Origin: Limanda limanda
Lineage: Eukaryota > Chordata > Actinopteri > Pleuronectiformes > Pleuronectidae
Assembly (NCBI RefSeq): GCF_963576545.1
Contig: NC_083639.1
Location: forward strand, 15,192,118 to 15,256,117
Reading direction: 5' to 3'
Length of the DNA stretch: 64,000 bases
Part shown: in pieces, positions 26,399-41,300 of the stretch
How the letters are laid out: every line of letters begins with the position of its first letter
Position numbering within the stretch: the first letter of the stretch is position 1
Notes under the pieces: model-generated
What the model saw: the letters and a program-made list of their open reading frames with translations, nothing else
Database searches by the model: none
Told to the model about the DNA's origin: nothing
Translations under genes and position numbers: made by a program

Positions 26399-29300
26399 CT
26401 CTGTTGTTAGACTGGCTCTGACGTCCAGATTCCTGAGCAGTGAGTCTCTCTCCGACACACCCAGTCTCTGCCAAACAACACTGCTACGGCAAATCCACTT
26501 CTGCCTCATTACAGTTTCACACTCTAACGCGGCCTCCACTATGCCTCTTCCTGAGATCATCTTGCTGTGGGTCATCGTGCCTTGTTATCAAAGTGCAACA
26601 TCCCTCCTTTTATAAAAAGAAATCTCTGGCCTGGCCCAGCCCAAAGTTTCCCTCAAGCTGTCTCACTTCTTTTTCCTGGCAGTCAGGGAGCAGTGGGCGG
26701 GCCAGGAAAAAGAAGTGTCCAGCCGTCCAATCGGACGCAGGCTGCTCTGTGCCTGGTCACCGAGGAGGTGGAGCCTGAGCAGCACAGACTTGTTGTGCCT
26801 CTTCCAGGAGGGCGGGGCAGCAAGTTTTTTGCACTGCTGACAGGGTGTGTGTGTGTGTTTACATCTGTGTGTCTGTGTGCGTGTGTGTTTGACATACAGT
26901 GTCGACTCCATCGTTTCCACAGAGGGAAATCTAAGGTGAAGCGGCCTCAAGCGAGTGTATCGGTAGTGTACAGAGCAGCATATACAGAGGATACACACTC
27001 ACAATCACACCTATGGTATGTATCTGGGCAGTGAGCTCGCTCTTTTCTGAATTCCTGTGCGTGGAGGGGCTTCCTGTTTGATACCTGTCAGCAAGACGGC
27101 TGTTGTGTGTCAGAGCAGTTGTGATCTGACAGTTTATGGCTCATTGTTGTCGTGTTCGCAGCATTTCACCACGTTCAGTGCGGGTTCTGGGAGAGTAAGC
27201 TTGTGTCTTTTTTGCATATCAAGTTAAGGAAAGCTGGAAAAGGGACTAATGATCACTGTTGACTGTTATTTTGAATTGTTGTTGACCGAGAGGAGTTGTT
27301 GCCGAGGTAACAACAAAATAAATAAACAGTAAACGGTGTATTTATATCGAGGGGTGCTGCACGCAAAGTCCATTTGTTTGAGAGTCAATTTAGACTAGAT
27401 TGTGTTGTCAGGGTGTGTTATGTACTGAAGAAGTGAGACACTATGCACCTGATACACATATAAAGGCACCAAATGTAAGATCAGCATCTCTGCTTTGTGT
27501 CTTTTTAATCTGGCGTGAAATTCCTCTGGATCTTTAGCTGCACCTTTGTGACGTTACAATATTAGTTTGCAAGAGTGTGTGAGAATAAAACATACTTTTC
27601 AGAATCAGGCAGTGTGATGAACTAACATCACCAAAAAGTGATGTGGTTTTCCTCATCCTAGGCTCTGCTGTAGTAAAGTGTATTCACGGCACAATGTCGG
27701 CACAGATAGACGGTTGTATTCCGTTCGACCAATGATATCAGTCGTGAGTTTACCAGGCTTCCTTCCCTACTGCAGTAACCTCCATCCTCGTGCAGCTCGA
27801 CAAACTGCAGTTACACAACAACAGTTAGCTTCCGTGCTAATCTTACACTTCTGCTCTAAAGTCTCTCCTCCTAACACGGGCCGCAGCTTTTCTCCATTTC
27901 CACCACTGAGCCTCGCTGATCCACATCATCACCCCCGACCCTTTTGCGAGGGCTATTTAAAAGCTGTGACAGCATCTACAGCAACAAAGCCATTTCATAT
28001 ATTCACATACGCATGTTTGTGGTTTGGTCGGGTGGGGCCAGGCATTAGTCATCAGTTTTCATAGCAGGGCCCTGCTACTGCTTTCATCGCTCTTGTTGGA
28101 TAAGTCCTAGATGAACTGAATTGTTTTTTATGTTTGTCATGATTCGTTCTGGATGATCTGATGTACGTGCAGGCATCATGCCCTTAAAAATAAAAGAGGG
28201 CATCAACCGGTTCTGTCAGAGGACGATGTGTCCAGCTGAGGGACTGGAATTCTAAAAAGCTTTCAACTGGCACCTTACTGCCAGAATCCACATGACCTTA
28301 CTGCACAGTCATTGGTGCTCCAAGTCATATGACAGAAGCTCTTCAGCTTTAAAACCCTGTGTCTAATCTTGGCCCCACTCACTCGGGTTCAGATGGCCGC
28401 TTGCCCAGCTCTCCCAGAATGAGAAACCATGCTGATATATCAGTTGTCACCAGCTACGTCAGTCAGTCTAGTCCTCGGGGAGAACCCACAGAGGCCACAG
28501 AAGGAACTGGTCAAGTACCATCACGAGGGATTTTGGTTTGTGGGGTTTTTTGGTCTGACTTGCAGATTGTGTTGACTTGAGGCCGCTCGGCTTCTGATGA
28601 GCAATAGGTGGCCACTGATTTGACTAAAGAAGTCACTTTTGCAGCTGATTTAATAAAACTAAAAGTTTGTGTCCATCGTTGTCCTGCTTCACTGCAGGTC
28701 TGCATGAGCCCCAAACTGATGCTATTTAGCCTAACCAACCTCTATGTGCATCAATGTAAATTATTCACGTGTGATTTCATTTGTGTCAGACCACAAGTTT
28801 ACATCGATCCACCGCCCGTGCACGTGTCTGTGAGTTGAACTATTGTTTAATGACCTCAGTATTTCCCTTATAAAACAGATTCACGGCAACTATCGACCCC
28901 TTCCCTTACCCCGACAAAATTTCTATCAGGTACAGCTGGATGACATTTCTACCGACTGCACACTCTGATTTTGTTTGTGTACAAGGGCTGGACAAAATAA
29001 CAGGAACATGAGTATGTCATGTAACACATTCATTTCCTAATCTATAAAACAACACTACCGCTGGTTTAATTATAGTCTCAATACAAATATAATTTCCTCA
29101 TGAAGGTAGAATTTGCACATCGGATACTGTTATTTTGTCTTCTCCATTAATGGCCATTGTCGGTTGTGCGAGAATAAACTTCAGATGGAATGAACCACTT
29201 AGGACTGGCTTGATTTTGCCAGCTTAATGGTTTCTCTTTTGTTTTTTCGGCAAAGCTAACATGACTGTTAGGTGTTTTCCTTCTTAACTCAAAGGTCAGA

Positions 29301-32300
29301 AAATATATATAGATTTACTTTCTAAATCCATTCACCTGCTAATGCTACAGCTAACAAGCTACCACACCTACTATGCTGCACCGGCTCATACGCCTGGTTA
29401 CTGTCAAAACATTGACAACTAAGTACAGACAGTTGGCACAAATACATATATTCTTTAATACATGATCAGATGGTTTATGATTTCAAAAGATTTGTAACCT
29501 TTTTCAGACATTTTAGTTTTTTTGTTCAGCTGCTCTAGTAGATGGAGTTTTGAAGAAAAGTATTTTATTTAATTTAAATATGCCCAAAATAAAACTGGAT
29601 TGATTTTGGCCCATAACCTCGGAGGGTGAAGTAACACCTCTTACCTTTGAATATGTTAAGTAAGTGTCATGTTCCTGCTTTTCCAGAAAAACAAACTCTG
29701 CTAACCTGGAGGAAGGGCCGAACTTAAGACTGTGTTCTTAGAAAGCATCAATCGCATGTAGTGTGTGTACTGTGTGTGGCGCCTGTGATGGACGTTACTT
29801 AGTCTGTACAGGAGGTTTGCGGATGGAGCAATGGAATGGAGTACTGGCTGCAGTTTCATCGTAAAACTCAGTCTCAGCTGATGTTTCAGTTCTCAGATGA
29901 GCACAGACCTGGTTACATAATTACTCCCTGGTTCAACTTTAGCTGTTAATCATAAATAGGTTGAGTAGTACCGAACTTCCCCTAAATGTTTGAACCCCCT
30001 TAATTTTACCATCTATATAAAAGTGTACTCTGGGCTGCCAAATGGTAGTAGTTGTTAGTATATTTGATATTAAAGGTAGGTTTAGTTTTCTGATTGACTT
30101 CTTTACATATTCGTTGAAATTCTCTTAACATCTCGAAAGCCATCAATAAGATGGTGTCTGTCTGTGGCCATCGCAGAACTTTGATAAACGTTACCAATTG
30201 GAACTGAATGAAACGATTGGCTGGTGTCCCGACAACGCAGAAGAAGAGACAGTAGCTTCTAGCAGTTGTTAGGCAGGGCATATTTGTTTTGATAATGGGA
30301 GGGATTAGATGAATCAGATGATTTTTTTTTATTTGTTTAAGTATAGCCTGCTCTTGCTAGTCTCTCTAGAATTACCAACCCTGGCTTTAGTTTAATTCCC
30401 TTATTTATTTATCTTTGTAGTTTTGGGGGACATTAGAAAAAAGTTTGAGTCCCAGGTCAGAGAAACAAAACTCAAAAGGAGCATTGTTGGCCCGGTGCTA
30501 TATTACAGACAAATTCAAAATTGTCATAATGAACCTTTAAAATATATATTTTTACAAACACACATGATGCTAGTTATCTGTCAGTGACACCAACCACAGC
30601 TGGAATGATTCTGAACGTTTCAGAACAGAGAACAAGACCATGTTGTTGATCTATTTCAAAACATTACACAACCTATGACCTTGTAACACCAATACAATCC
30701 AATACCTGGATAAGAGTGAAAGTGCATATTTATTAGTACTGTCTAATGTTGGATGAACAGCCATGCTAATTGGCCAATGTGTTTCAAAGGATGAGCCATG
30801 TTTAAGGTTGATGATAGATTGGTGTGGATTAGTCATGTTTTCAGGGAGCAGCCTGACTTTCTCAAGGCCTTTTTTAGTTTAGTTTTTAGTATCATAACAG
30901 CAAGAGTCGTCTCGTAAACATGCTGACGCGTCGAGCTGTGTCCTCTCCTTCGTTTCTGTTATACCAAGCATTGTTTTCCTTCAATGATTTGTAATGAAAT
31001 AACCGGCCTGTTTGCTGGCATGTAAGGACGGATGTGGGGGGTTCACTGTGTGTGCCGCCTAACCAGTCATCTGTCACACAGCAGAGGTTGGGCTGGTGGC
31101 TCGATGGCGCAATGGTTTTGATGTCAGACTGAGCCTCGAGGGGAGAATACTTTGAGTTTGGTTTTGAAGCATGGTTTCAAAATATGTCCCCTCAGTGCAA
31201 TGTGTATGGAAGCTAATAACACAGCTTGTACAGTTGTTTTGACTCCTAGAGCCTTTCTACTTTAATGGTTTTGTTCCAGCTCTTTGTTTGTGGACTGCTC
31301 AGCTCTCATATGAATAAAAGGCAAATTAGTCACTACATCGGGAAATATATTTATTTAGTTTCTGCACCTTATAAATTTAAGCAAAATTCAAATTTTAAAT
31401 TTCACTTACAGTTTTAACCAAAATAACGAACCTGAACATCTTGAATGTACTTGCTGCATGACCCTGTTTGCATTTTACCTTAATTAAAGGCTTAAGGTTT
31501 TTGTGGTAACTTGGTGACAATCAATATTTATAACAGTAACTGAAGCAACGTGACTTCCCCTGTGGCAGGGGTTGCCCTGGCTGCTTGTGACGTCACTTCC
31601 TCCTCTGTGCCATTTCCTCCTTATTCACTCTAGCTCAGTAATGAGGATTGTTCAGACTGTCAGTAAATTAATAATACAACTATATGCAATAATGGAAGTC
31701 AAAGGACAAGAAAATAACCAGTATAGGTCAGGTAGAAGGAGTGTTCTTTGCAGGACTAAAATCGATATTTACGAATATTATTTCTACCACTAATTTCACT
31801 AGTTGCATAAGATCTAAATGTAAAGACATCCTGAGAGTAATATCTTTTGAATAAATATTGAGGGTTTGTGGGGAAAAAAAGGCCCAATAGATGACAAAAA
31901 GTTAGTGTAAGCAAAGGTTGCGAACCTTGAGCTGGCCGTGTGTGTGTGAAATGTAACACTAGTGTGTTGGGCAATCACTGACATTTCTAAATCTGACATC
32001 CCAGATGGCAGAGTGCTGCAATTCACTGTGTCCTCTGTGTCTCATATGTATCTGTTATGTTCATCTGCTTCAATCACTAGAGTAATTTAAAGACATCCAA
32101 ACTGTCGTTCCCCTTCATGCTGCCCGCTCAGCACGAACTCAAACTTCATGGTGCACAACTGGCTGATCAGTTTAGCCAATAAATAGGCGATCTAGATTTT
32201 TGTCATTGGATACTGGTATCTTGCCTGGGGGTTAATTTCCGGAGCTAAATTGTTTATTCTTGATTAGAATTATCTAAATTTCTATTTGAGTTCATCATTT

Positions 32301-35300
32301 GTTTAATTATGTCAATATTAACATTAAAAACATTATTTATATCTCATAGTTCCAGTGCTTTTGTTATTAACAGCTTTTTTTATTGGATAAGTACAAATCC
32401 TCTGATATAATTATTTCGAATGATGTCCCATCCTCCTTCGATAAATCTGAACAAATGGAAAAAACAGAGTCATTATGATACAGCATCATACAATGCAATG
32501 GGCTGGATGTGAAACTAACAGCAGAGGCCTGGTGTCAATGGGGTGGAGGCTTTGTCCTCATTATTTACACCACCTGAAGGAACAGGGCTGGGCTCTGCAG
32601 CACACAGGACTCCACCTGGACTCAGCAGCTCCTAAAACCTGTTCAGTAGACTATACTGTATGCGTAGCTCTGTCAAACTAAAAGTGCATACCCTTTAGTT
32701 ATTCAACTGCGTTAGACAGTGGTGTGGTACACTGGTGACCTGTTCATATGGTCCCCTGCCTTTCAGTCAATACACATGGGATAAGTGATGAAGTGATTTA
32801 TCCAGGTCAAATAGTCCCTGGTGCTTGAACGAATGTAGTGGTTCATGCTGAGGAGGTGCTGAAATCAATTTATCACGTTCAGGGGTAAATACAGATTTAA
32901 TACGCAAGAATTGAACATTTTGGTTAGCTGGGGAAAAAATACAGAAATGAGAGCTACTAGTAGTTTAACAGTTGAGTCAAACGGAGGGGATTTGATTGCA
33001 GCCTTCCTGTCTAAAACAAAGTCTTATGTCTCTTTTGTCTATATGACGACAGATGTCAATGATCTCAGTGTTCATTTAACATACCGTGATGTCATCAAGA
33101 GAATAACCTATGTTGCCGTGGCGACCACAGAAAACAATAATACTCGGCCTCTTTGCTCTCTGCTGACAAACAGCAGTCACACCCTGTGGTGTGGAATGTA
33201 GTACTTGTACTCTACCACCTCTGGTGGCAGTATGATGGATGGCTGTTTAAGCAGTATATGACCTCACTGTAGTTCATCTGATGTGTGGTTTCTTCCTTTA
33301 CCTTTGTCTTCTTCATGGTTTACAGCTGGAGAGACATTTGCCTGTGTAGAGACGAGCTGCACCGAATGTTTTGCACCGATCTTGCCTCTGGTGAATCCGG
33401 GATGTTTCTGTGTGTGAATCGTGAAATGATTACAATGGTTTCTTGTTCAGTGTTATTTTTCGTCACTGCACATGTGTAACTTTTCTCTCTGTGGCTCTTT
33501 TTTCTCTCTGCAGTCGCTGCCTAACCAGGCCGCACCCAAACCAGCGGCTCCGGTCTCCACTGTGAAGCCGGCCCAGTTTGAGGTATTAAACATTCCTCTG
33601 TAATACCAATTAACCTCTCCTCACCCTCTGCCCGACCCACCCTGACCCCACCCCATACTATCAGGACTATGTGTGCGACCGTAACACAGACATGAACACT
33701 TTTCTCTTCCTTCCATTCAAGGACCAGAGAGGTTACACCCAGTTTCTCAGTCAGTAGGAAGCAGTTAAAAATGTGTAATGCACTGAAACAATGGATCAAA
33801 GTGATTCAGTTTGTTTATCACGTTGGTTCTACAGGTTGATTCTAAGGATCATGGTTCTTGCTAACATACCGGCATTATGTCGGTAGCTAGCAAACAGTCA
33901 GCAGAAAATAACAAATACTTTTTGTTATGTGGATAAAACTGTATTTTAATTAAATGTCTCACCAGTGCAGTTTATAGGAGACAACATCAGGACAAACTGG
34001 TCTTCTTGGTCTAAATTAAAAGTCTATTTCTCTCCACGCCCGGCTCCTCGATTAATAAAAGAACTGAAAGTCTCCTGATGTTTTAGTTATTATGTTGACA
34101 AAGTGACTTAAACCTGATACCTTGTTTTGCCAGAACAGTACCAAACTGAATTGTCTTCACTTGGCTCTAAACACCTGTGCTTAGACATTGTCTATTCTGG
34201 TGTCTGGCCTGTAGAGAGAGGCTTCAGTAAGATATGTGGTCACGAAACAGCAATATTGAAAATAGTATTTAATCACAGTGTGAAACAAATTCTTTTTGAA
34301 GTTACAGAGCTGTTTATAGACTCCGCTTGTATTACTCAGGCATTAACCTTCAGCTATAAGGGACTCTTGTTAGTATTTGACCTTGGTGACCCCTCTCATA
34401 ACTCTTAATGGGCTTAGTGGGGTACAGCTACTCAAGTTACAAGCAGTATACATGCACACATTGTACAGTTTGAGTCTCTGGTATTGGACAAGCTATGAGA
34501 ACACTCTTTCCTACATTTCCCATCATGCAACCCTACCCATAATTTCATCGGACCTTCCCTGTCATCCACACACACCTATTTCTAACACAACGTCCCCTGT
34601 TTGTATCATTTACTTGTACATTTGCACATGAGCCCAAGTTGAGATAACTTGTGATGTCACCATGATGTCATCAGGGTCCTTTTCTCAGCTCCGCCTAGAG
34701 GACATTATGTCAAACTGTTTACACAGGCTGAGTTGAACTCCTAATGATGAGTAAACTGCGTTACAGAAGGCATCATCAGGATCTGCCATGGCTACAAAGC
34801 CTGGGGGGGTTACCGCAGCAACGGGCGGAGCCACAGGAAGTGGTGTTCCGGCAGCAGGAAGTGCTTCGTTTAAGGCCAAGCCAGAGGTAGAGAGACTCTG
34901 GATGTGTAGCTACGCGTGCAGGGGGGGGCTTCTGGCTGTTTGGTGTGATGTAACATGGATCACCGCTTCCTTTTCCTGGTCACGACTCTCAGCGTGTCGT
35001 CATCATGAGGCGGCTCACATTTCTTCTCCACTGGCTTCATCTTTCTTTACATCTTGCAAAATATATCTCTACCTCCATTTTTACCTCTGTATGCGTCGAG
35101 CCGTCCACACATCTGATTCCGAACACTCGCTGAGTTCTCATATTGTCACGCTTGGGACGTTTGTGCTTCACAGACTGTGGCGATGACTTCATCAATAACC
35201 TTATCATGGCTTCTCTTTAAACACATGCTCCTTGGTTTGTAGACTAACACTACGCCGAGGGCTGCTACTGTTATTGACATGTCGTCAGCTGGGGCTGCTG

Positions 35301-38300
35301 TTGTTGACATGACGTCAGTAGGGGCGAGGGGCGGTCCTCAAGCGATGCCAAAGGTAATGATGTCATAATGTCCAAAGCGCCTGTCTGTGCTTTTCCATGG
35401 TTTTACCCTGATTATCATTTTAACTATTAAACTGTGGTTTTTACATTACTGCTGATTCGCTGGTACTTTCTGTTGATAGGCATTTCCTCACACTGGATGT
35501 AATATCAGTTTTATTTTCTGTTGGGGTTTGAACAGAAACTGCAGTTTAAATGCTTCCCATGTGATTGTGGGAAACCACAACATACATGAGTGTCAGCAGC
35601 TCAACAGTAACCTTTTAAACCCGACAACTAAACTGACATGACCCACATGATTTTCACCGAACCAAAGTTTGGTTATTGTATTGCTTATTGTATTGTGGGC
35701 TAAATTCTTTGTAGCATACTGTTATTTGTGAATAGACATCCCAAATTCACTCCAGGGCTTCCTTTTAAATATTCAATGGATGAAAATCATTCTAATAAAT
35801 GCAGATAAAAATAAAATAGAAATTTTAGAACAAGTTCAGCAGTAGTGTAAAGTGTAAAGTTTGTTCTAAGTGGGCTAACACAGAAAGAAATCTTCAAACA
35901 TAAACTGATCAGTGGTCAGATCAGTCTCAGTCCTGAATGCCATTAGATCTGACTTAAATAAACTCAGCATATCTGAAATTATGTTTATATTTTTCAGGCC
36001 ACAGTGACAGATCTGACCAGTTATCAGGGCACGTTCTCTGTTCTCTGTTCACCAACACAGTTAAAATGCTTCGCACGTCTTTGTCAGTATGTTTACAGTT
36101 TCAGTACAGCAGTGTATCTGTCATCCATGTGTTTGAGTAATCATTTGGTCACATGTTTGTAGACGGCACCTGTCTCCCAAGTCAAAGCTTCAGTTCCTTC
36201 TCGTGCCGCTGGAACAGCTGCAGCCGCTGGCACGGCGGCGACCGCTGCTGTGACCAAACCTAAAGTGTCGCCCAAAGTCACAGCCAAGGTAGACTGGACT
36301 GCTGCAGGCATCTCTGACCCTTCATGACTCTCTCGGGGTGTTACCTTCCAGGCTTGCTTCGGTCATTGCTTTGTCAAAATCCGTTTCCTAAGAACTCTCA
36401 GTTTCTTTGAGAATGGCTTCCTTTCTTCTTCTTTGGAGATGACAATTCGATATGATAGGACAGATCTTAGCTCAGCATGTCTTTGCTTGTTGTTGTGTTT
36501 GCTCATGGTGAGTCTGTCCACTTGCAACATCACACATACATAAGAAATCTGAGTCAGCCAGAGGAAACAAATGGAGAGGACAAGCCTACGTTTTGTTAAC
36601 TGAATCATAGGTCATCAAACTGCTGGAGGCTTTTCTGCCGCTCCTCACTGTCCTGTCTTTCATCCGTATATTTGGATATATTTATGTCTTTCTACGCATA
36701 AAGTGGTCCTGTTATATTACTTGATATACACTTGGCTGATAATAGATTTGAATTAATTGTATTTTAGAGTGCCACCACAACAGTCAAAGCTGATGTGTCT
36801 AAAGCCGCAGCAGCCTCGGCTGTGCAGGGGAAGAAAGAAGAAGCTAAACCCCCACAACCGAAGGTAGATGATCCTGAAAGCAACCGAGGTGGAGGCTGTC
36901 TGATAGTTTTGTACTCTGTGATTCTGCAGAATATTAATGGACATGGTTGTATAATTGTCATGGTGCTGGCTGTTCTCTCTTTGTGGGGCCTGAAGGGAGT
37001 TTTCCTTCTCACTCTTTCACCCACTTTTTGGAAATGTCTTGGGTCTTATGAAATGATCAAATCTCATGTGTTATAATTTCCCTCGGGTGACATTATTATG
37101 AAGCAGTTTTTCACAATTTTTTTGTCTCTTTTTAATCATGGCCTTTCTATTTCCACCATGCAAACACATTTGTTGTTGCATGTTCAATTCAACTGATTCT
37201 GGATCTATTTTGCAGGTACAGGTGGAGGTTCCTACCACAGCAGCTAAAGCCAAAGAGGTAAACATTTCTGGGTTGGATTTGCTCTGAAATGCATGTTACT
37301 TGCTTCCAGTGTGCTAACTTGTATTGCATACTCAGGCACCTGCAGTGGATCCATTCGATGCCCTGGCCAGCATACTACCATCCGCTGATTCTATCGTGCC
37401 CCAACAGCCGGTGTACACCGGGCCAGAGGTCAAAGAGGTACAACAGAGCCACAGTGTGAATGCATATGTGTTAATAAACTGACCAGGTATGTGATTGTAT
37501 GGATCTGGTGTGTGTAACTGTGTGCTGCATGTGTATCACAGCACGGCGTCACCTCGGAGAAGGGTCACAAGTTGGGAGAAAGAGACGACACGCTGCCTCC
37601 AGGCTACAGATTTGAAGATATGGTCAGTTCTTTCCCCGTGTACCTCTCTTCATCTCCTCCTCTGATTCACCAATTATAGCCATTTTGTCACAACGCCAGC
37701 GGAGGGAATTTTAATTTTTTTCGGTATAAAAAACATTTAACAGAGGTCTAGTTATTTATAGACATTGTAATGAAAATGTTTTTACATTGTATCTTCAAAT
37801 TAAAACGTAGGTCTATTCACTTTATTCAAAATGTTGAGCCTTTGCTTGTGTTTAGAACATTTTAGAAGTCCGATATGTTTAACTTCTCAATAAGATATTG
37901 AAAATACAGATCATTTATAAGTGTACTGTAGAGTCAAATATCTCAAAAGCTGGACTAAAGCTACCTTAATGGCCGGGTCCCAGCACAGGAAATGAGAGAA
38001 TGTTTTGAACTGAGCCTTTAAGGCAGCTTCTGATGATTTCCTGAAATATTTCAGCACTAGCTTTTTCTTTCGTCCTTCAGTCTAAAATGAATCTGTATTT
38101 TCCAGGCTCCAGGTCCTGCTGACGTGAAACCCATGGACGTGCCTGTAAGTGAATCTTTCACAACTCACATGGAAGGATGAGACAATAAGTTCAGACACTG
38201 TGAAACTCTTTCCAGAGTGTTTCAGCCAATCAGAACACACTGACATCACAGACACACAGATACAGGAAGCTCTGTTTCCACTGCACGATCTGCTGGTTCC

Positions 38301-41300
38301 TCTAGAGTGGGGAATGTTGCATTACATTGGTGGGTGTTGTCTGAGCAAACAAACACACAAGAACCACCTTCTCCATTCAAACTTGTTGGCTCATGTCCTG
38401 CCATATCCCAAGACTTGTGTAAATACGTGCCCGTGCACACACACACACAAATACACACACAGACACACACACACACTCCAACAAGAATAAGCAGATTCTG
38501 TAACACTTTGATGTCCACCCATATGTCAGTTATTATCTACTCAACACACCCACATTTATCTCAGAGCCAACTCCCACTTTGTCGTCTTATCTAACTTAAC
38601 TTTTTTCTCATGATGTGATTTTATCTTCTCCAGTGTGAGTTTAGTTGTGTGTATCCTATTTTTGCCAAATCTGCACAATTCTACGTGGTACATGTTTCTA
38701 TTTTAGTAGTTTATTTTGTCTTCATGGAATTTTAAGGGTGTGTCTGTACTTTTCCTCCACTATCAGTACATGCAGTCTGCTTCGCATTACTTTGCCCGTT
38801 TGTTTAGTCGTTCATGCCCTCTAGTGGAGGATCATGTGACTGATGTGGAGCATTAAAATCAGTTTTAGTTTTATTTAATATTAAGGTTTTTGTTGAAAAA
38901 ACAAATCGGACAAGAATGTGTTTTGTGTTGTTATCTGCTGCTGATGCACACCCTGTTTCCTTCTCTCAGAAACCAATGAACAATGATGAGGCCCTGGATC
39001 TCCTCTCCACTGGATTCATGACTTCTCCTGTTTTACCTGCGTCCAAGAAGCAAGAGGTCAGAGTCGTAAAGACAAATATGACATGCATGCAGCACCCAGT
39101 TGCTTGTCCACGTTCTAACTTGACACCTCATGTACTTCCTTGTGCATATTTAGAATTGTCAGTGTGTTGTAGCTGGTATGAGCACAAAATGTGCCTTAAG
39201 TTCTTATATGAATTTAAAGGTATATGTAGAAGGCATAGCTAACAACTGTCTAACACACTGTTTGCTTTTCCTACATGAAATATTTAGAGTGCAGCCCATG
39301 TTGACACGGTCTGTGCAGCATCTGCTGGTTCGACAAACTTTGCACCGCCTCCTGTAAAGGTAAAGTAAAAAATGACTTGCTGTTAATATAGTATAGTAGC
39401 ATCTGATTGAAGAAGCAGAGACTTTAAGTACCTAATGTCATCCCTGTTGCAGAAAGGTGAACGTCCTCCTGCTGATAAGAAAGCCAAGATGGAGAAAGTC
39501 TCAGACGATTTCTCTCTGGAGTCTGTACTTTCCTCTGAACCTACCACGGTACGTTTGGTGTCTTGGCTGGTCAGATATCGGTCTTAAAATTGAATTTGAA
39601 ATATTGTGTGCTTGAAGGAGTTAGTATTAGATGATGATATAATTCCGCTCAGTGGAAAAGACCCCCTCAAGTGGTCAAGTGGTCAGTGCTAAGTTCGGGT
39701 CTGAACGCACCCAAATTCATGCTCAATGGGTCCTGAGATATGATCACTCAGAGCTCATTATGTGGGGATGCATGTGTCAACATTCTTTTCGCTGTGTAAG
39801 TGCAAATGAATCCTGGACCACAAACGAAGGACCAGCTACTCAGCTGTCGTCTGTGACCTGCTACAGATTGTGTCTCAGTGTCAATTAATTTATTTGTTTG
39901 TGGCCACAATATCAAGATTGATCACCACAGGATATTTTTTTTCAAAAGTATCAGCATCAGTATCTTTCTCTTACTCTGTCTCTCTCACAGACAAACACAC
40001 AAACACAGTGACGTCAAACACATCGTTAAACTCAGACTGGCTAATAAAACAACATAAGTTGGTCTTTTGGACAGAAAGGACATTTGTATGTATTTTCATA
40101 TCGAGCAGGCAAGTGATCCGATCACAAGTGGTCACACGAGACACATTCAGGACGCAGTTTAATGTCAGGTGTGAACAAACAAACTTAGCACTGTCCACTT
40201 GTGATCACATCTCTCAGAGTGGACGTTATTACCAGGTCTGAATTTAAAAAGTACGTACATACTGCTACCATATTTAAAACTAAAACTTGCAGTGTTTTTT
40301 CTGTTGCCTGTTGTAGAAAGCAGCTGCTCCTGTGGCTGTGTGTACTGCTCCCCCCGCTGATAAAAAAGCCAAGATGGAGAAACCTGTGGTCACCAAGCCC
40401 AAGGCTGATGAGGTGAGATTTGCAGGATATGAAGATTATACTATATACTAATATCCACCGCCTCTAGCCCTCCACTGTCTTATTTCTGTATTCAAACACT
40501 ACATGATGGAGTAGTCGATCATTAATTTCCCCTCCCGTCCTCTTTGCAGGGTGCGTCCATGTCTCTGGACGCTCTCAGTGCTCTCAGCGACTCGTTGCCA
40601 GCAGCCGCACCGAAACCTGAATCCCCCAAACTCAGGCCTGAGGATATCGTCTCGGTAGGGGCACAAACAATAACTTGGCCTCAAAGCATTTCAAGGCCTC
40701 TCCTGAGAGCAGTGAAAGACATGTCTCATTGTCCTACTAACAACTACATTTCCTGCCAGACAATATCTCATCTCTTCCTCCTTTTCCTTTTCCTTTTCCT
40801 TTTCATAGGTGGACAAACTGAAGAAGGAGAAGGGTATGCGTGTAGGAGATACAGAGGAATCCATTCCTCCAGAGTACAGGTTTAATAGGGCGGAGCTGGA
40901 AAAACTGCCTGCTCCTAAACCTGAGGTGAGACCGGTACAAGTTCTTAGATCTTTAAATCATACTTTTGAGTGTGAAGCTCTTATTTATCACTGATGGATC
41001 CTTCACTGTGTCTCCTCCTGCAGCCCACCATGGCCACAGGTGACGCTCTGGACATTTTGTCTGGAGACTTCATGACGTCCTCAGCAGCTCCATCAGTCCA
41101 GGCTCCTGCTCCTGTACTATCAGCTTCAACAGCTAAGGTACAGCACGCTCACACAACTCCTACACTGGCAGAATTCTTGTTTTTTACCGTAAAAAGCTTT
41201 GCTGATGATTGCTAGGTGTTATTTTTACATCACGATCCCGTATTCACGCCTGCACAGCACCTTATCAACCGGGCAGTAGATCAGTCCCCTAACTTTCAAG

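Larger units (their letters stand above)
21280..33513 (+). other. cast: Large cast intron(s)
   Basis: There are about 12 kb between first exon 3 and the first shared coding exon. I see no conserved coding exon other than the weak candidate at 28879-28929. The interval holds microsatellites (21533-21662, 26337-26400), a 9-bp minisatellite (22231-22295), a short MITE copy (about 23882-23988) and a perfect hairpin (25560-25589). GC content falls and repeats thin out to the right. Mammalian CAST has several small L-domain exons here, so some may have been missed. Confidence 0.6.

Noticed and set aside
26921..26945. Possible cast exon after TTTCCACAG
   Set aside because: The phase-0 frame hits TAA after three codons; no alternative fits the gene's phase.
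31098..31175. tRNA-like start (GGCTCGATGGCGCAATGG) resembling the A box of tRNA-Arg
   Set aside because: There is no acceptable B box (GAGTTTGGTTTTG), and the arms do not pair as a cloverleaf. At best it is an old tRNA or SINE relic.
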